DNA of 63,079 nt, from NCBI GenBank assembly GCA_015689705.1, contig WVSN01000017.1:1-63079 (forward strand). Direction: 5' to 3'. Source of the DNA: Rhodobacterales bacterium HKCCE3408 (lineage in GTDB: Bacteria; Pseudomonadota; Alphaproteobacteria; Rhodobacterales; Rhodobacteraceae). The number at the start of each line of letters is the position of its first letter. Positions within the stretch are counted from its first letter, which is position 1. Positions 46,599 to 55,712 of the stretch are shown here, one piece after another. The position numbers were made by a program, and so were the translations under genes. A model generated the notes under the pieces. That model saw nothing but the letters and a program-made list of their open reading frames with translations. It had not been told where the DNA came from and ran no database searches.

Positions 46599-47522
46599 AT
46601 GGGCGAACGTTCGGGCAGGACGTCCCCCCGTGTAGCGGTCCTGATGGGCGGCGCGTCAGCCGAGCGCGACGTGTCCCTGTCGTCGGGCCGCGAATGCGCG
46701 TCTGCGCTGCGCGGCGAGGGGTTTGACGTGATCGAGGTCGATGCCGGCCCCGATCTGGCCGAACGCCTGTCCGACATCCAGCCCGACGTCTGTTTCAACG
46801 CGCTGCATGGCCGGTGGGGTGAGGATGGCTGCGTCCAGGGCCTGCTCGAATGGCTGCGCCTTCCCTACACCCATTCCGGGGTGCTGGCCTCGTCGCTGGC
46901 CATGGACAAGGAACGCTCGAAAGCCGCGTTCCGCGTCGCGGGGCTGCCGGTCGCCGAGAGCCGGGAGGCCACGCGCGCCGAGATCGAGGCCGCCCATGTC
47001 CTGTCGCCGCCCTATGTCGTGAAGCCGGTGGCCGATGGGTCGTCTGTCGGCGTCTACATCGTCGACGCGGCCGCGAACGGCCCGCCGAAGCTCGATGACG
47101 GGCTGCCCGCGCGGCTGATGGTCGAGACCTATGTGCCGGGTCGCGAGCTGACAGTGAGCGTTCTCGACGACCGTCCGCTGGCGGTGACCGAGATCTTCAC
47201 CGACGGCTGGTACGACTACCACGCGAAATACGCCCCCGGCGGTTCGCGCCATGTCATTCCGGCCGAAATCCCCGACGAGATCACCGAGGCCTGCCTCGGG
47301 ATGGCTCTGACCGCCCATCGCGCGCTCGGCTGCCGCGGTGTCACGCGGACCGACTACCGGTGGGACGACAGCCGGGGTCTCGATGGGCTCATCGTGCTCG
47401 AACTCAACACGCAGCCGGGGATGACGCCGACATCGCTCACCCCCGAACACGCGCAACATGCCGGCCTGAGCTTCGGGGCCCTGTGCCGGTGGATCGTGGA
47501 GGATGCCTCATGCGACAGATGA
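46599..47522 (+). CDS. ddl: D-alanine--D-alanine ligase
   Basis: 307 residues from [20 protein letters not shown]; an ATG 84 bases upstream lies within murB. ATP-grasp features: [16 protein letters not shown] (about 15-30), [16 protein letters not shown] (about 145-160), [20 protein letters not shown], and the closing [19 protein letters not shown] with the metal-binding Glu/Asn. It makes the D-Ala-D-Ala used by MurF. It overlaps the following small membrane-protein gene by 13 bases. Confidence 0.96.
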   Translation: MGERSGRTSPRVAVLMGGASAERDVSLSSGRECASALRGEGFDVIEVDAGPDLAERLSDIQPDVCFNALHGRWGEDGCVQGLLEWLRLPYTHSGVLASSLAMDKERSKAAFRVAGLPVAESREATRAEIEAAHVLSPPYVVKPVADGSSVGVYIVDAAANGPPKLDDGLPARLMVETYVPGRELTVSVLDDRPLAVTEIFTDGWYDYHAKYAPGGSRHVIPAEIPDEITEACLGMALTAHRALGCRGVTRTDYRWDDSRGLDGLIVLELNTQPGMTPTSLTPEHAQHAGLSFGALCRWIVEDASCDR

Positions 47523-47695
47523 TCGACCAGCTGCGCGACCGGCCCGGCCTGCGCCGGGCGTGGACCGTGGGCGGCCCGGTATCGGCCGTGCTTCTGGCCG
47601 TGATCGTGACCGTCCTGCACCCCGAGGCGCGGACTGCCGTCTCCGACACCTTCCTTGGCCGCGACTGCCAGCCGGACATGCAATGCGCCCGTTGA
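47510..47695 (+). CDS. Small membrane protein overlapping ddl and ftsQ
   Basis: 61 residues: a short basic N-terminus, one hydrophobic helix ([18 protein letters not shown], about 19-36) and a C-terminal part with two Cys ([10 protein letters not shown]). It overlaps ddl by 13 bases and ftsQ by 13 bases, each in a different frame, so its presence depends on coupling between neighbours. No family recognised. The helix plus exported Cys pair suggests a bitopic membrane protein. Confidence 0.6.
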   Translation: MRQMIDQLRDRPGLRRAWTVGGPVSAVLLAVIVTVLHPEARTAVSDTFLGRDCQPDMQCAR

Positions 47696-48585
47696 TGGGT
47701 CAGAGACGCGGGCCGGTCTTTCGGGATCCTGCGCCGTCCCGGTGGGCCTACCGGATGGAGCGGCTGTGGCTGACCCCGGTGTTCCGCCGGCTCTGCCGCG
47801 TCGGTATTCCCGCGGCGATCGTTTTCGGCGCCATCGGCATCTGGGCCTCGGACGAGGAAAACCTGCGCGCAGTCACCGACCAGATCGCCGAGATCCGCCG
47901 CGAGATCGAGATGCGCCCGGAATTCCAGGTCGAGGTGATCGGCATCGAAGGCGCGAGCCACGCATTGGCCGACGAGATCCGGCTGGTTCTCGGTGTCGAC
48001 CTGCCGGTCAGCTCCTTCGACCTCGATCTCGACATGCTTCGCAACCGAATCCTCGGACTGTCTGCCGTGCGGGAGGCCGACCTGCGCATCCGCGGCGGCG
48101 GCTACCTGTCGGTCGAGGTGGTCGAACGCCAGCCGGCGCTGGTCTGGCAGACCCGAGGTGGCCCGGTTCTTATCGACGAGACCGGCACGTTCGTGGCCGC
48201 CCTGTCGGACCGCCCCGGGGCGCCGTCGCTGCCGCAGATCGCGGGCGAGGGGGCAGATATCGCCGCGGCCGAGGCACTTGAACTTCTGGCCGCATCCGAG
48301 CCGATCGCCGACCGCATCCGTGGCCTCGTCCGCATGGGCGAGCGCCGGTGGGACATCGTGCTGACCGACGACCGGCGCATCCTGTTGCCGGCGCACGCGC
48401 CGCACGAGGCGCTGGACCGGCTGCTGGCTTTGCACGACGCGCAGGACATCCTGAACCGCGACGTGCTGCGGGTGGATATGCGCAATCCCGACCGGCTGAG
48501 CGTTCAGCTCTCGCCGGCGGCGCAGGCGGAACTGCGGCGCATCCGGGATTTCGAGGAACAGGCTCTGGGGGAGGACAGGGGATGA
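47683..48585 (+). CDS. ftsQ: Cell division protein FtsQ
   Basis: 300 residues from the ATG giving [21 protein letters not shown] basic cytoplasmic tail precedes one transmembrane helix (about 41-57, VGIPAAIVFGAIGIWAS), then the POTRA domain (FQVEVIGIEGASHALADEI at about 78-96; DLRIRGGGYLSVEVVERQPA) and the FtsQ beta domain. It binds FtsB/FtsL and brings them to the septum. Its stop overlaps ftsA (ATGA, 48582-48585). Confidence 0.93.
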   Translation: MRPLMGQRRGPVFRDPAPSRWAYRMERLWLTPVFRRLCRVGIPAAIVFGAIGIWASDEENLRAVTDQIAEIRREIEMRPEFQVEVIGIEGASHALADEIRLVLGVDLPVSSFDLDLDMLRNRILGLSAVREADLRIRGGGYLSVEVVERQPALVWQTRGGPVLIDETGTFVAALSDRPGAPSLPQIAGEGADIAAAEALELLAASEPIADRIRGLVRMGERRWDIVLTDDRRILLPAHAPHEALDRLLALHDAQDILNRDVLRVDMRNPDRLSVQLSPAAQAELRRIRDFEEQALGEDRG

Positions 48586-49910
48586 GAACGCTCTACCAGT
48601 CGCAGCGGATGATGCGGGCCAAGCGGCAGGAGGCCCTGCGGCGCGGCGTGATCGCCATTCTCGACATCGGCAGCTTCAAGATATCCGCTCTCGTTCTGCG
48701 CTTCGACGCGGTGAACGATTTCGCCGAGGGCGTCGGGCGGATGGCCGGGCAGGCCTCGTTCCGGGTGATCGGCGCGGCGACGACGCGGTCCCGCGGGGTG
48801 CGCTTCGGCGAGATCGAGACCATGCAGGAGACCGAGCGCGCGATCCGCACCGCGGTTCAGGCGGCGCAGAAGATGGCGGCCGTCCGGGTCGACCACGTGA
48901 TCGTCAGTCTTGCCGGCGGGCGGCCGCGATCCTACGGCCTGGCCGGCGATGTCGCACTGGCCGAGAACGCAGTTGGCGAAACCGACGTCGCGCGCGTTCT
49001 TGCGGCCTGCGACGTGCCGGATATCGGCGAGGGCAGGGAGGTGCTGCACGCCCAACCCGTGAACTTCGCCATCGACCACCGCACCGGGCTCAAGGATCCG
49101 CGCGGACAGGTCGGCAACAGGATATCCGCCGACATCCACATGCTGACGATCGACGGCCCGGCGATCGAGGCGCTGATCTACTGCGTGAAGCGCTGCGATC
49201 TCGAACTCGCCGGGCTTGCCGCCGCACCCTATGCTGCCGGCATCTCCAGCCTCGTCGAGGACGAGCAGGAACTTGGCGCGGCCTGTATCGACATGGGCGG
49301 CGGGACCACGGGCCTGAGCATTTTCGTGAAGAAGCACATGATCTTCGCCGACACCGTCCGGATGGGCGGCGATCATGTCACCGGCGATATCGGTCAGGCG
49401 CTTCAGGTGCCCTGGGCCGCGGCCGAACGGCTCAAGACCCGGTATGGTGGCGTCGTCGCGACCGGCATGGACGACCGCGAGATGATCGAGCTCGAGGCCG
49501 ATACCGGCGACTGGCACCACGACAGGCGCCGCGTCAGCCGGGCCGAGCTTATCGGGGTCATCCGGCCCCGGGTCGAGGAGATCCTCGAGGAGGTGCGCGA
49601 CAGGCTCGTCGCGGCCGGCTTCGACTGCCTGCCCTCGCAGCGGGTCGTGCTGACCGGCGGGGCGAGCCAGATGCCCGGTCTCGACGGGCTGGCGAGCCGG
49701 ATCCTCGGCAATCAGGTCCGCCTTGGCCGGCCGCTCCGGGTGCAGGGGCTGCCGCAATCGGCCACCGGCCCGGCCTTCTCGGCCTGCGTCGGTCTGGCGC
49801 TGTTCGCGGCGCATCCGCAGGACGAATGGTGGGATTTCGAGGTCCCGGCCGAGCGGACGCCGGTACGGTCGATCCGGCGCGCCGTGCGCTGGTTCCGGGA
49901 CAACTGGTAG
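48582..49910 (+). CDS. ftsA: Cell division protein FtsA
   Basis: 442 residues, actin-like. Phosphate-1 region IAILDIGSFKISALVLRF (about 23-40), an SHS2/1C subdomain with HVIVSLAGGRPRSYGLAGDV, phosphate-2 region ACIDMGGGTTGLSIFVKK (about 232-249), adenosine region VVLTGGASQMPGL. The C-terminus ends RSIRRAVRWFRDNW, an amphipathic helix that should tether FtsA to the membrane. It anchors FtsZ filaments. A terminator lies 130 bases after its stop. Confidence 0.96.
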   Translation: MRTLYQSQRMMRAKRQEALRRGVIAILDIGSFKISALVLRFDAVNDFAEGVGRMAGQASFRVIGAATTRSRGVRFGEIETMQETERAIRTAVQAAQKMAAVRVDHVIVSLAGGRPRSYGLAGDVALAENAVGETDVARVLAACDVPDIGEGREVLHAQPVNFAIDHRTGLKDPRGQVGNRISADIHMLTIDGPAIEALIYCVKRCDLELAGLAAAPYAAGISSLVEDEQELGAACIDMGGGTTGLSIFVKKHMIFADTVRMGGDHVTGDIGQALQVPWAAAERLKTRYGGVVATGMDDREMIELEADTGDWHHDRRRVSRAELIGVIRPRVEEILEEVRDRLVAAGFDCLPSQRVVLTGGASQMPGLDGLASRILGNQVRLGRPLRVQGLPQSATGPAFSACVGLALFAAHPQDEWWDFEVPAERTPVRSIRRAVRWFRDNW

Positions 49911-49971
49911 GACAAAATTTCCCGTGATCGGGCGCGGGAATCGCGTGACGTCGGCGAACGGGCCTGATAAC

Positions 49972-49980
49972 TTATCCACA
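49972..49980 (+). promoter_or_regulatory. Perfect DnaA box upstream of ftsZ
   Basis: TTATCCACA matches the strict DnaA-box consensus and lies in the ftsA-ftsZ gap, 308 bases before the chosen ftsZ start. In Caulobacter DnaA is known to promote ftsZ transcription, so a regulatory role is plausible here. One isolated 9-mer can also occur by chance. Confidence 0.5.
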
Positions 49981-50040
49981 AGCGCTGGCAAAGGCGCGGA
50001 CGGAGGCCGAGCAGACCCTCGTCGACGTGTGTATGGATCT

Positions 50041-50068
50041 CCGGGCCGGGTTGGCCCGGGCCATTTTT
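50041..50068 (+). terminator. Intrinsic terminator between ftsA and ftsZ
   Basis: CCGGGCC (50041-50047) pairs with GGCCCGG (50053-50059) around GGGTT, followed after four bases by TTTTT (50064-50068). It should stop most ftsA transcripts, so ftsZ needs its own promoter in 50069-50279. That stretch is relatively rich in A and T (around 50135-50160), but I see no clear -35/-10 pair. Confidence 0.65.
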
Positions 50069-50279
50069 GCGTTCGTTTACTGGGCGCTCCGCTAAATCTG
50101 GTAGGTGTCGGCAATATCCCGCTGCCGCGCCTCATTTAGCCCCAATATTTATGCCAAAATTGCCAGATTCCGCGTGACGACGCAGCGTGAATTGACTAGT
50201 GTCTGCCCCAATGAGGCGCATGACGGCTGAAACGGCACCCAAGACCGCGGCCGAACCAGAACAACAGGCGGACCAGCTG

Positions 50280-51797
50280 ATGACTCTCAACCTCACCATG
50301 CCGGACGCAGAGCCGGACCTGAAACCTCGCATCACCGTTTTCGGTGTCGGCGGGGCCGGCGGAAACGCCGTCAACAACATGATCGACCAGCAGCTCGAGG
50401 GCTGCGAATTCGTCGTCGCGAACACCGACGCGCAGGCGCTGGCGCAAAGCCGCGCCACCAGCCGTATCCAGATGGGCGCGCGGGTGACCGAAGGGCTCGG
50501 CGCCGGCGCGCGGCCGGCCGTCGGGGCAAGCGCGGCAGAAGAATCGATCGAAGACATCGTCGACCACCTGGCCGGCGCGCACATGTGCTTCATCACCGCC
50601 GGCATGGGCGGTGGCACCGGCACCGGCGCGGCCCCGATCATCGCGCAGGCCGCGCGGGAACTCGGCGTGCTGACGGTCGGCGTCGTGACGAAGCCCTTCC
50701 AGTTCGAGGGCGTGAAGCGCATGCGGCAGGCCGATGAGGGCATCGAGGCCCTGCAGAAGGTCGTCGACACGCTCATCATCATCCCGAACCAGAACCTCTT
50801 CCGGCTCGCCAACGAGAAGACCACGTTCACCGAGGCCTTCGCGATGGCCGATGACGTGCTCTACCAGGGCGTGAAGGGCGTGACCGACCTGATGGTCCGT
50901 CCGGGTCTCATCAACCTCGACTTCGCCGATGTCCGCGCGGTGATGAACGAGATGGGCAAGGCCATGATGGGCACGGGCGAAGCCGAGGGCGAGGCGCGTG
51001 CCGTGCAGGCCGCCGAGAAGGCGATCGCCAACCCGCTGCTGGACGAGATCAGCCTGAAGGGCGCCAAGGGCGTTCTCATCAACATCACCGGCGGCTACGA
51101 CCTCACCCTGTTCGAACTGGACGAGGCGGCGAACCGCATCCGCGAGGAAGTGGATCCGGAGGCCAACATCATCGTCGGCTCGACGCTCGACACCAACATG
51201 GAAGGCAAGATGCGGGTCAGCGTCGTCGCGACCGGGATCGATGCGGTCGAGGCGATGGAGCACGCGCCGGTCGAGGCGCCCGCCGCCGTGGCCGCCGCTC
51301 CGGCGCCGCAGCCCCATGTCGAACCCGAGCCGGCCTATGCCGAGCCCGAGGAGCCGAGCCTGTTCGAGGGCTTCGCGCATCCCGAGCCCGAGGACGAGCC
51401 CATGGTCGATGACGGCGTTCCGGCGCCGGCCTATCGCCCTGCCGCGGCCCGCGCGCCGCAGCCGGCCCCGCAACAGCCCGCTCCGCGCAGCTCGCAGCAC
51501 TCGCCCGAGAGCCTTGCGCGCCTGCGGGCCGCGATCCAGAAGACCCCGCATGGCGCCGCAGCCGCGCCGTCGCAGGAGCCGCAGCAGCCGGCCGAGGGAG
51601 CGCATCGTGGCCGCTTCGGGATCAACACCCTGATCAACCGGATGACCGGCCATGCCGAAGAGCACCATCAGCCCGCACCGACCCGCTCGGTGCCGCAGAT
51701 GACCGCCCACCGGCCCGCCCCGGTCGAGGAGCAGGCGGTCGATCCCGATCACGAAAGGATCGAGATCCCGGCCTTCCTGCGCCGCCAGGCGAACTGA
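50280..51797 (+). CDS. ftsZ: Cell division GTPase FtsZ
   Basis: 505 residues from [20 protein letters not shown], a typical alphaproteobacterial FtsZ N-terminus; ATG at 50220 or GTG at 50199 would add 20-27 Ala/Glu/Gln-rich residues and cannot be excluded. GTP-binding parts: [14 protein letters not shown] (about 18-31), the tubulin signature [12 protein letters not shown] (about 108-119), and the T7 loop [11 protein letters not shown] (about 213-223). A long Pro/Ala/Glu-rich linker (about 325-485) leads to the C-terminal peptide [11 protein letters not shown] that binds FtsA. It forms the division ring. Confidence 0.97.
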   Translation: MTLNLTMPDAEPDLKPRITVFGVGGAGGNAVNNMIDQQLEGCEFVVANTDAQALAQSRATSRIQMGARVTEGLGAGARPAVGASAAEESIEDIVDHLAGAHMCFITAGMGGGTGTGAAPIIAQAARELGVLTVGVVTKPFQFEGVKRMRQADEGIEALQKVVDTLIIIPNQNLFRLANEKTTFTEAFAMADDVLYQGVKGVTDLMVRPGLINLDFADVRAVMNEMGKAMMGTGEAEGEARAVQAAEKAIANPLLDEISLKGAKGVLINITGGYDLTLFELDEAANRIREEVDPEANIIVGSTLDTNMEGKMRVSVVATGIDAVEAMEHAPVEAPAAVAAAPAPQPHVEPEPAYAEPEEPSLFEGFAHPEPEDEPMVDDGVPAPAYRPAAARAPQPAPQQPAPRSSQHSPESLARLRAAIQKTPHGAAAAPSQEPQQPAEGAHRGRFGINTLINRMTGHAEEHHQPAPTRSVPQMTAHRPAPVEEQAVDPDHERIEIPAFLRRQAN

Positions 51798-51818
51798 AGC
51801 ACTTCACATCGAGATCGG

Positions 51819-51847
51819 AAGGGCCGGTAATCAACCGGCCCTTTTTC
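51819..51847 (+). terminator. Intrinsic terminator after ftsZ
   Basis: AAGGGCCGGT (51819-51828) pairs perfectly with ACCGGCCCTT (51834-51843) around AATCA, and TTTTT ends at 51846. It is a classic Rho-independent terminator 22 bases after the ftsZ stop, separating ftsZ from lpxC. Confidence 0.92.
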
Positions 51848-51871
51848 ATTTAAAACCAGTGGCTTGCCGAG

Positions 51872-51880
51872 TTATCCCCA
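51872..51880 (+). promoter_or_regulatory. DnaA-box-like 9-mer upstream of lpxC
   Basis: TTATCCCCA differs from the strict DnaA box by one base. It lies between the ftsZ terminator and lpxC. Noted mainly because a perfect box stands before ftsZ; on its own it is weak. Confidence 0.25.
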
Positions 51881-52040
51881 AGGTTCCGGCGGAACTCCGC
51901 GCAAGTCGGTCGGCATTGTTGCAGACAGACACAAAGGTTGAATTGTGTCGTTGAACTCTCCTGCCATATCCGCAGACAAGCAACGGGACTGTCGGGGGGA
52001 CGGCCGTTCGGGACATGACCAGCGAACCGGGGTGACCAAG

Positions 52041-52961
52041 GTGCAGACGACGATCAGGACAGCGGCGAGCTTCGCCGGGGTGGGACTCCACACCGGCCGG
52101 CCCGTGCGCATGACGATCCGTCCGGCGGCGGCGCATTTCGGTATCTGGTTCCGCCGGACCGACATCTCCGACCGCGACGGGCTCATCCCCGCACGCTACG
52201 ACTTCGTCCCCGATGCGCGGCTCTGCACCCGACTGCGCAATGCCGACGGCGCCGAGGTCCAGACCATCGAACACCTGATGGCCGCCCTGGCCGGCTGCGG
52301 TATCCACAACGCGCTGATCGAGATCGACGGCCCCGAGGTTCCGATCCTCGACGGTTCGGCCGCGCCCTTCGTGCGCGCGATACTCGCCCGCGGCATCCAA
52401 CGCCAGCCGGCGCCGATCCACGCGATCGAGGTGCTGCACCCGGTGACCGTCACCGACGGTGCCGCCCACGCCACGCTGCGCCCGAATGACGGGCTGACCA
52501 TGCGTTTCTCGATCGAATTCGACGACGCCGCCATCGGCCGGCAGGAGCGGCAGGCCGACCTGTCGAACGGCCACTTCGTGCGCGAGCTTTGCGACAGCCG
52601 GACCTTCTGCCGCGCCAGCGACATCGACGCGATGCGTGCGGCGGGCCTCGCGCTTGGCGGAACTTATGAAAACGCCGTCGTCGTCGACGGCGACCGGGTG
52701 CTGTCGCCCGGTGGGCTGCGCCATGCCGATGAGGCGGTGCGCCACAAGATGCTCGACGCGCTCGGCGACCTGGCTCTGGCCGGCGCGCCGCTGCTTGCCC
52801 GCTACGAGGCGCATCGCGCCGGCCACGCGCTGACCAACCGTCTTCTTCGGGCGCTTTTCGCCGTGCCGGGGGCCACGCGGATGGTCGAAATCGCCGGCGA
52901 ACGGGCCGCGCGCCTGCCCGGCGTCGGCGTCGGCGCCGAGGACCTTGCCCACGTCGCCTGA
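52041..52961 (+). CDS. lpxC: UDP-3-O-acyl-N-acetylglucosamine deacetylase LpxC
   Basis: 306 residues from a GTG at 52041, chosen because GGGGTGA, close to the ideal ribosome-binding site, lies six bases upstream; GTG at 52032 is an alternative. GVGLHTGRPVRMTIRP is the N-terminal signature. The zinc ligands are the His in TIEHLMAALAGCGIHNALIE (about 72-91) and the His/Asp pair in RHKMLDALGDLALAGAP (about 234-250). It performs the committed step of lipid A synthesis, so the organism makes a conventional LPS outer membrane. Confidence 0.96.
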   Translation: MQTTIRTAASFAGVGLHTGRPVRMTIRPAAAHFGIWFRRTDISDRDGLIPARYDFVPDARLCTRLRNADGAEVQTIEHLMAALAGCGIHNALIEIDGPEVPILDGSAAPFVRAILARGIQRQPAPIHAIEVLHPVTVTDGAAHATLRPNDGLTMRFSIEFDDAAIGRQERQADLSNGHFVRELCDSRTFCRASDIDAMRAAGLALGGTYENAVVVDGDRVLSPGGLRHADEAVRHKMLDALGDLALAGAPLLARYEAHRAGHALTNRLLRALFAVPGATRMVEIAGERAARLPGVGVGAEDLAHVA

Positions 52962-53073
52962 AGCAACACCGCGGCGCGTCTGGACCATTCAGGCGTTTTG
53001 CCCGCCGATTTCATGTGCTAGATCAGCCTCGAACACTGGGGAAGACCCGCAGGTCAAAGGTGGTACTACGGCG

Positions 53074-53970
53074 ATGGCGCGGAGCAACCGGCCGACATCG
53101 ATGCTTCGGATTGCGGGCGCGCTCGCGCTTGGGCTGACGCTGGCCGGCTGCGGCGGCGGTGGCGAACGCGGCGGTCTTTTCGGCACGGGCCTCTTTTCCG
53201 GCGTTGGCCGGTCGTCCTCGACTCCGATCGACCAGCTGGACGCCGAAACGATCTTCCAGCAGGCCGAAGCCGAGCTCGAGGCCGGCCGCCCGGACGAGGC
53301 GGCGCGGCTCTTCTCCGAGGTCGAGCGTCTGCATCCGTATTCGGAATGGGCGCGCCGGGCGCTCGTCATGGCCGCTTTCGCCTACCACAGCGACCGCGAC
53401 TATGAGAACGCGCGCGTCTCGGCGCAGCGCTTCCTCGACTTCTTCCCGGGCGACGAGGACGCGGCCTATGCGCAGTACCTCCTTGCGCTCAGCTACTACG
53501 ACCAGATCGACCAGGTCGGCCGGGACCAGGGTCTGACCTTCCAGGCACTGCAGGCTCTGCGCGAAGTGATCGAGCGCTATCCCGACAGCCCCTATGCCTC
53601 GTCCGCGATTCTGAAGTTCGAACTCGCCTTCGATCAGCTCGCCTCGAAAGAGATGGAGATCGGGCGCTATTATCTGCGCCGTGGCCACTACACCGCCGCG
53701 ATCAACCGTTTCCGGGTTGTTGTAGAAGAATTCCAGACCACATCGCACACGCCCGAGGCGCTGATGCGACTTGTCGAGGCCTACCTGTCGCTCGGTCTGA
53801 CCGATGAGGCCCAGACAGCGGGCGCGATTCTCGGCTACAACTTCCAGTCCTCGCCCTTCTACGACGACGCCTATCGTCAGCTGACCGGACAACAGCTGTC
53901 GCCCGAGGCGGCGGGCGAAGGCTGGCTCAGAGACATCTGGCGGCAGACGGTACGGGGCGACTGGCTCTGA
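53074..53970 (+). CDS. bamD: Outer membrane assembly lipoprotein BamD
   Basis: 298 residues with a lipoprotein signal (MLRIAGALALGLTLAGCGGG): basic start, hydrophobic core and lipobox LAGC. The mature part has about five TPR-like repeats (AEAELEAGRPDEAARLFSEV; AAYAQYLLALSYYDQIDQVG; YYLRRGHYTAAINRF; ALMRLVEAYLSLGL), the BamD/ComL pattern. It is the essential BAM component feeding outer-membrane proteins to BamA, anchored at the periplasmic face of the outer membrane. A second ATG at 53101 would remove nine residues ahead of the signal. Confidence 0.94.
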   Translation: MARSNRPTSMLRIAGALALGLTLAGCGGGGERGGLFGTGLFSGVGRSSSTPIDQLDAETIFQQAEAELEAGRPDEAARLFSEVERLHPYSEWARRALVMAAFAYHSDRDYENARVSAQRFLDFFPGDEDAAYAQYLLALSYYDQIDQVGRDQGLTFQALQALREVIERYPDSPYASSAILKFELAFDQLASKEMEIGRYYLRRGHYTAAINRFRVVVEEFQTTSHTPEALMRLVEAYLSLGLTDEAQTAGAILGYNFQSSPFYDDAYRQLTGQQLSPEAAGEGWLRDIWRQTVRGDWL

Positions 53971-53977
53971 CGGCCTG

Positions 53978-55627
53978 ATGCTCCGAACGCTCGAAATCCG
54001 GGACATGCTCATCATCGACCGGCTGGACCTCGCGTTCCGGCCGGGCCTGAACGTGCTGACGGGCGAGACCGGGGCGGGCAAGTCGATCCTGCTCGACTCG
54101 CTCGGCTTCGTGCTCGGCTGGCGCGGGCGGGCCGACCTGGTGCGGACCGGGGCGGAGCAGGGCGAGGTCATCGCAGTCTTCGACCTGGCCGAGGGGCATC
54201 CGGCGCGCGCCGTGCTCGAGGAGGCGGGGCTGCCGTTCGAGGACGAGCTGATCCTGCGCCGGGTGAACACGCCCGAGGGCCGCAAGACCGCCTGGGTGAA
54301 CGACCGCCGCGTCTCGGGTGAGGTGCTGCGCGACCTCTCCGACGTTCTGGTCGAACTGCACGGCCAGCAGGACGATCGCGGCCTGCTCGATCCGCGCGGC
54401 CACCGGGCGATGTTGGACGACTTCGCGGGGCTGGAGGCCGAACGTACAGCCGTCGCGACCGCATGGGCCGCGCGTCGCAAGGCCGCGAACGCACTGGCCG
54501 AGGCCGAGGCGGCACTGGCCGAGATGCGGGCGGAAGAGGATTTCCTGCGCCATGCCGCGGCCGAGCTCGACGCGCTCGACCCCGAGCCGGGCGAAGAGGC
54601 GACGCTCGACCAGCGCCGCCGGGTTATGCAGGGCGCCGAGAAAATGCGGGCCGATGTCGCCCGGGCGCTGGAGGGTCTCGGGCTGCAGGGCGCCGAGGGC
54701 GCGATGGGCGACTCGCTGCGCTGGCTGCAGGGGCTGGAACACAGCGCAGAGGGTGCGCTGGACGGGGCGATGGCCGCGCTCGAACGCGCGATGGTCGAAC
54801 TGGGCGAGGCGCAATCGGAGGTGTCGCGCTTCGCCGAAATGCTCGACTTCGACCCGGGCGAACTGGAACGCGTCGAGGAACGTCTGTTCGCGATCCGTGG
54901 CCTTGCGCGGAAGCACGCCGTCCTGCCGGACGATCTCTCCGGTTTCGCCGACACGCTGCGGGCGCGGCTGGCGGACCTCGATTCCGGCACCGGCCGGATC
55001 GAGGCGCTTCGGTCGGCCGTCGCAGAGGCCGATGCGCGCTACGATGCGGCCGCAACTGCCCTCAGCACCGCCCGCCGGTCGGCCGCCGAACGCCTCGACG
55101 CCGCGATGGCCGCCGAACTCGCGCCGCTCAAGCTCGACCGAGCCGTCTTCTCGACCCGTATCGAGGCGGCCGAACCGGGACCGGAGGGCCGGGACAGCGT
55201 CGTCTTCGAGGTCGCGACCAACCCCGGCGCGCCCGCGGGCCCGCTCAACCGCATCGCCTCGGGTGGTGAACTCTCCCGCTTCCTGCTCGCGCTCAAGGTC
55301 TGCCTGACGCGCCACCAGACCGGCCTCACGCTGATCTTCGACGAAATCGACCGCGGCGTCGGCGGGGCCACGGCGGATGCGGTCGGCAAGCGGCTGAAGG
55401 ATCTCGCAGCCGACGGACAGGTCCTCGTCGTGACCCATTCGCCGCAAGTCGCCGCCCGCGGCGCGCATCACTGGCGCGTCTCGAAAGAGGTTGCCGGCGG
55501 CACGACCTTGTCGCGCGTCGCCGCACTGTCCGAGACCGACCGGGTCGACGAACTGGCGCGGATGCTGGCCGGCGACACCGTCACGGACGCGGCCCGCGGG
55601 GCCGCGCGCGCGCTCCTGTCCGGCTAG
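53978..55627 (+). CDS. recN: DNA repair protein RecN
   Basis: 549 residues, SMC-like. Walker A is LTGETGAGKSILLDSLGFVL (about 27-46), a head segment with VELHGQQDDRGLLDP follows, then a coiled-coil arm (about 150-345, Ala/Glu-rich), the ABC signature IASGGELSRFLLALK (about 425-439), Walker B LTLIFDEIDRGVGG and the D/H-loop VVTHSPQVAARG. RecN gathers broken DNA ends in RecA-dependent double-strand-break repair. It starts seven bases after bamD, the usual neighbourhood in Rhodobacterales. Confidence 0.96.
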   Translation: MLRTLEIRDMLIIDRLDLAFRPGLNVLTGETGAGKSILLDSLGFVLGWRGRADLVRTGAEQGEVIAVFDLAEGHPARAVLEEAGLPFEDELILRRVNTPEGRKTAWVNDRRVSGEVLRDLSDVLVELHGQQDDRGLLDPRGHRAMLDDFAGLEAERTAVATAWAARRKAANALAEAEAALAEMRAEEDFLRHAAAELDALDPEPGEEATLDQRRRVMQGAEKMRADVARALEGLGLQGAEGAMGDSLRWLQGLEHSAEGALDGAMAALERAMVELGEAQSEVSRFAEMLDFDPGELERVEERLFAIRGLARKHAVLPDDLSGFADTLRARLADLDSGTGRIEALRSAVAEADARYDAAATALSTARRSAAERLDAAMAAELAPLKLDRAVFSTRIEAAEPGPEGRDSVVFEVATNPGAPAGPLNRIASGGELSRFLLALKVCLTRHQTGLTLIFDEIDRGVGGATADAVGKRLKDLAADGQVLVVTHSPQVAARGAHHWRVSKEVAGGTTLSRVAALSETDRVDELARMLAGDTVTDAARGAARALLSG

Positions 55628-55712
55628 GGCGACCGGCCGGCAACATCCCCCCATGTCCCCGATTCACGCGGGCTTTTCCGTCGCCTGACCGGGGGTTAGG
55701 AAGGGACGTGGA

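Noticed and set aside
50199-50279. Longer FtsZ N-terminus from GTG 50199 or ATG 50220
   Set aside because: The extension is low complexity and the MTLNL start is typical of the group; not fully excluded, so noted in the ftsZ entry.
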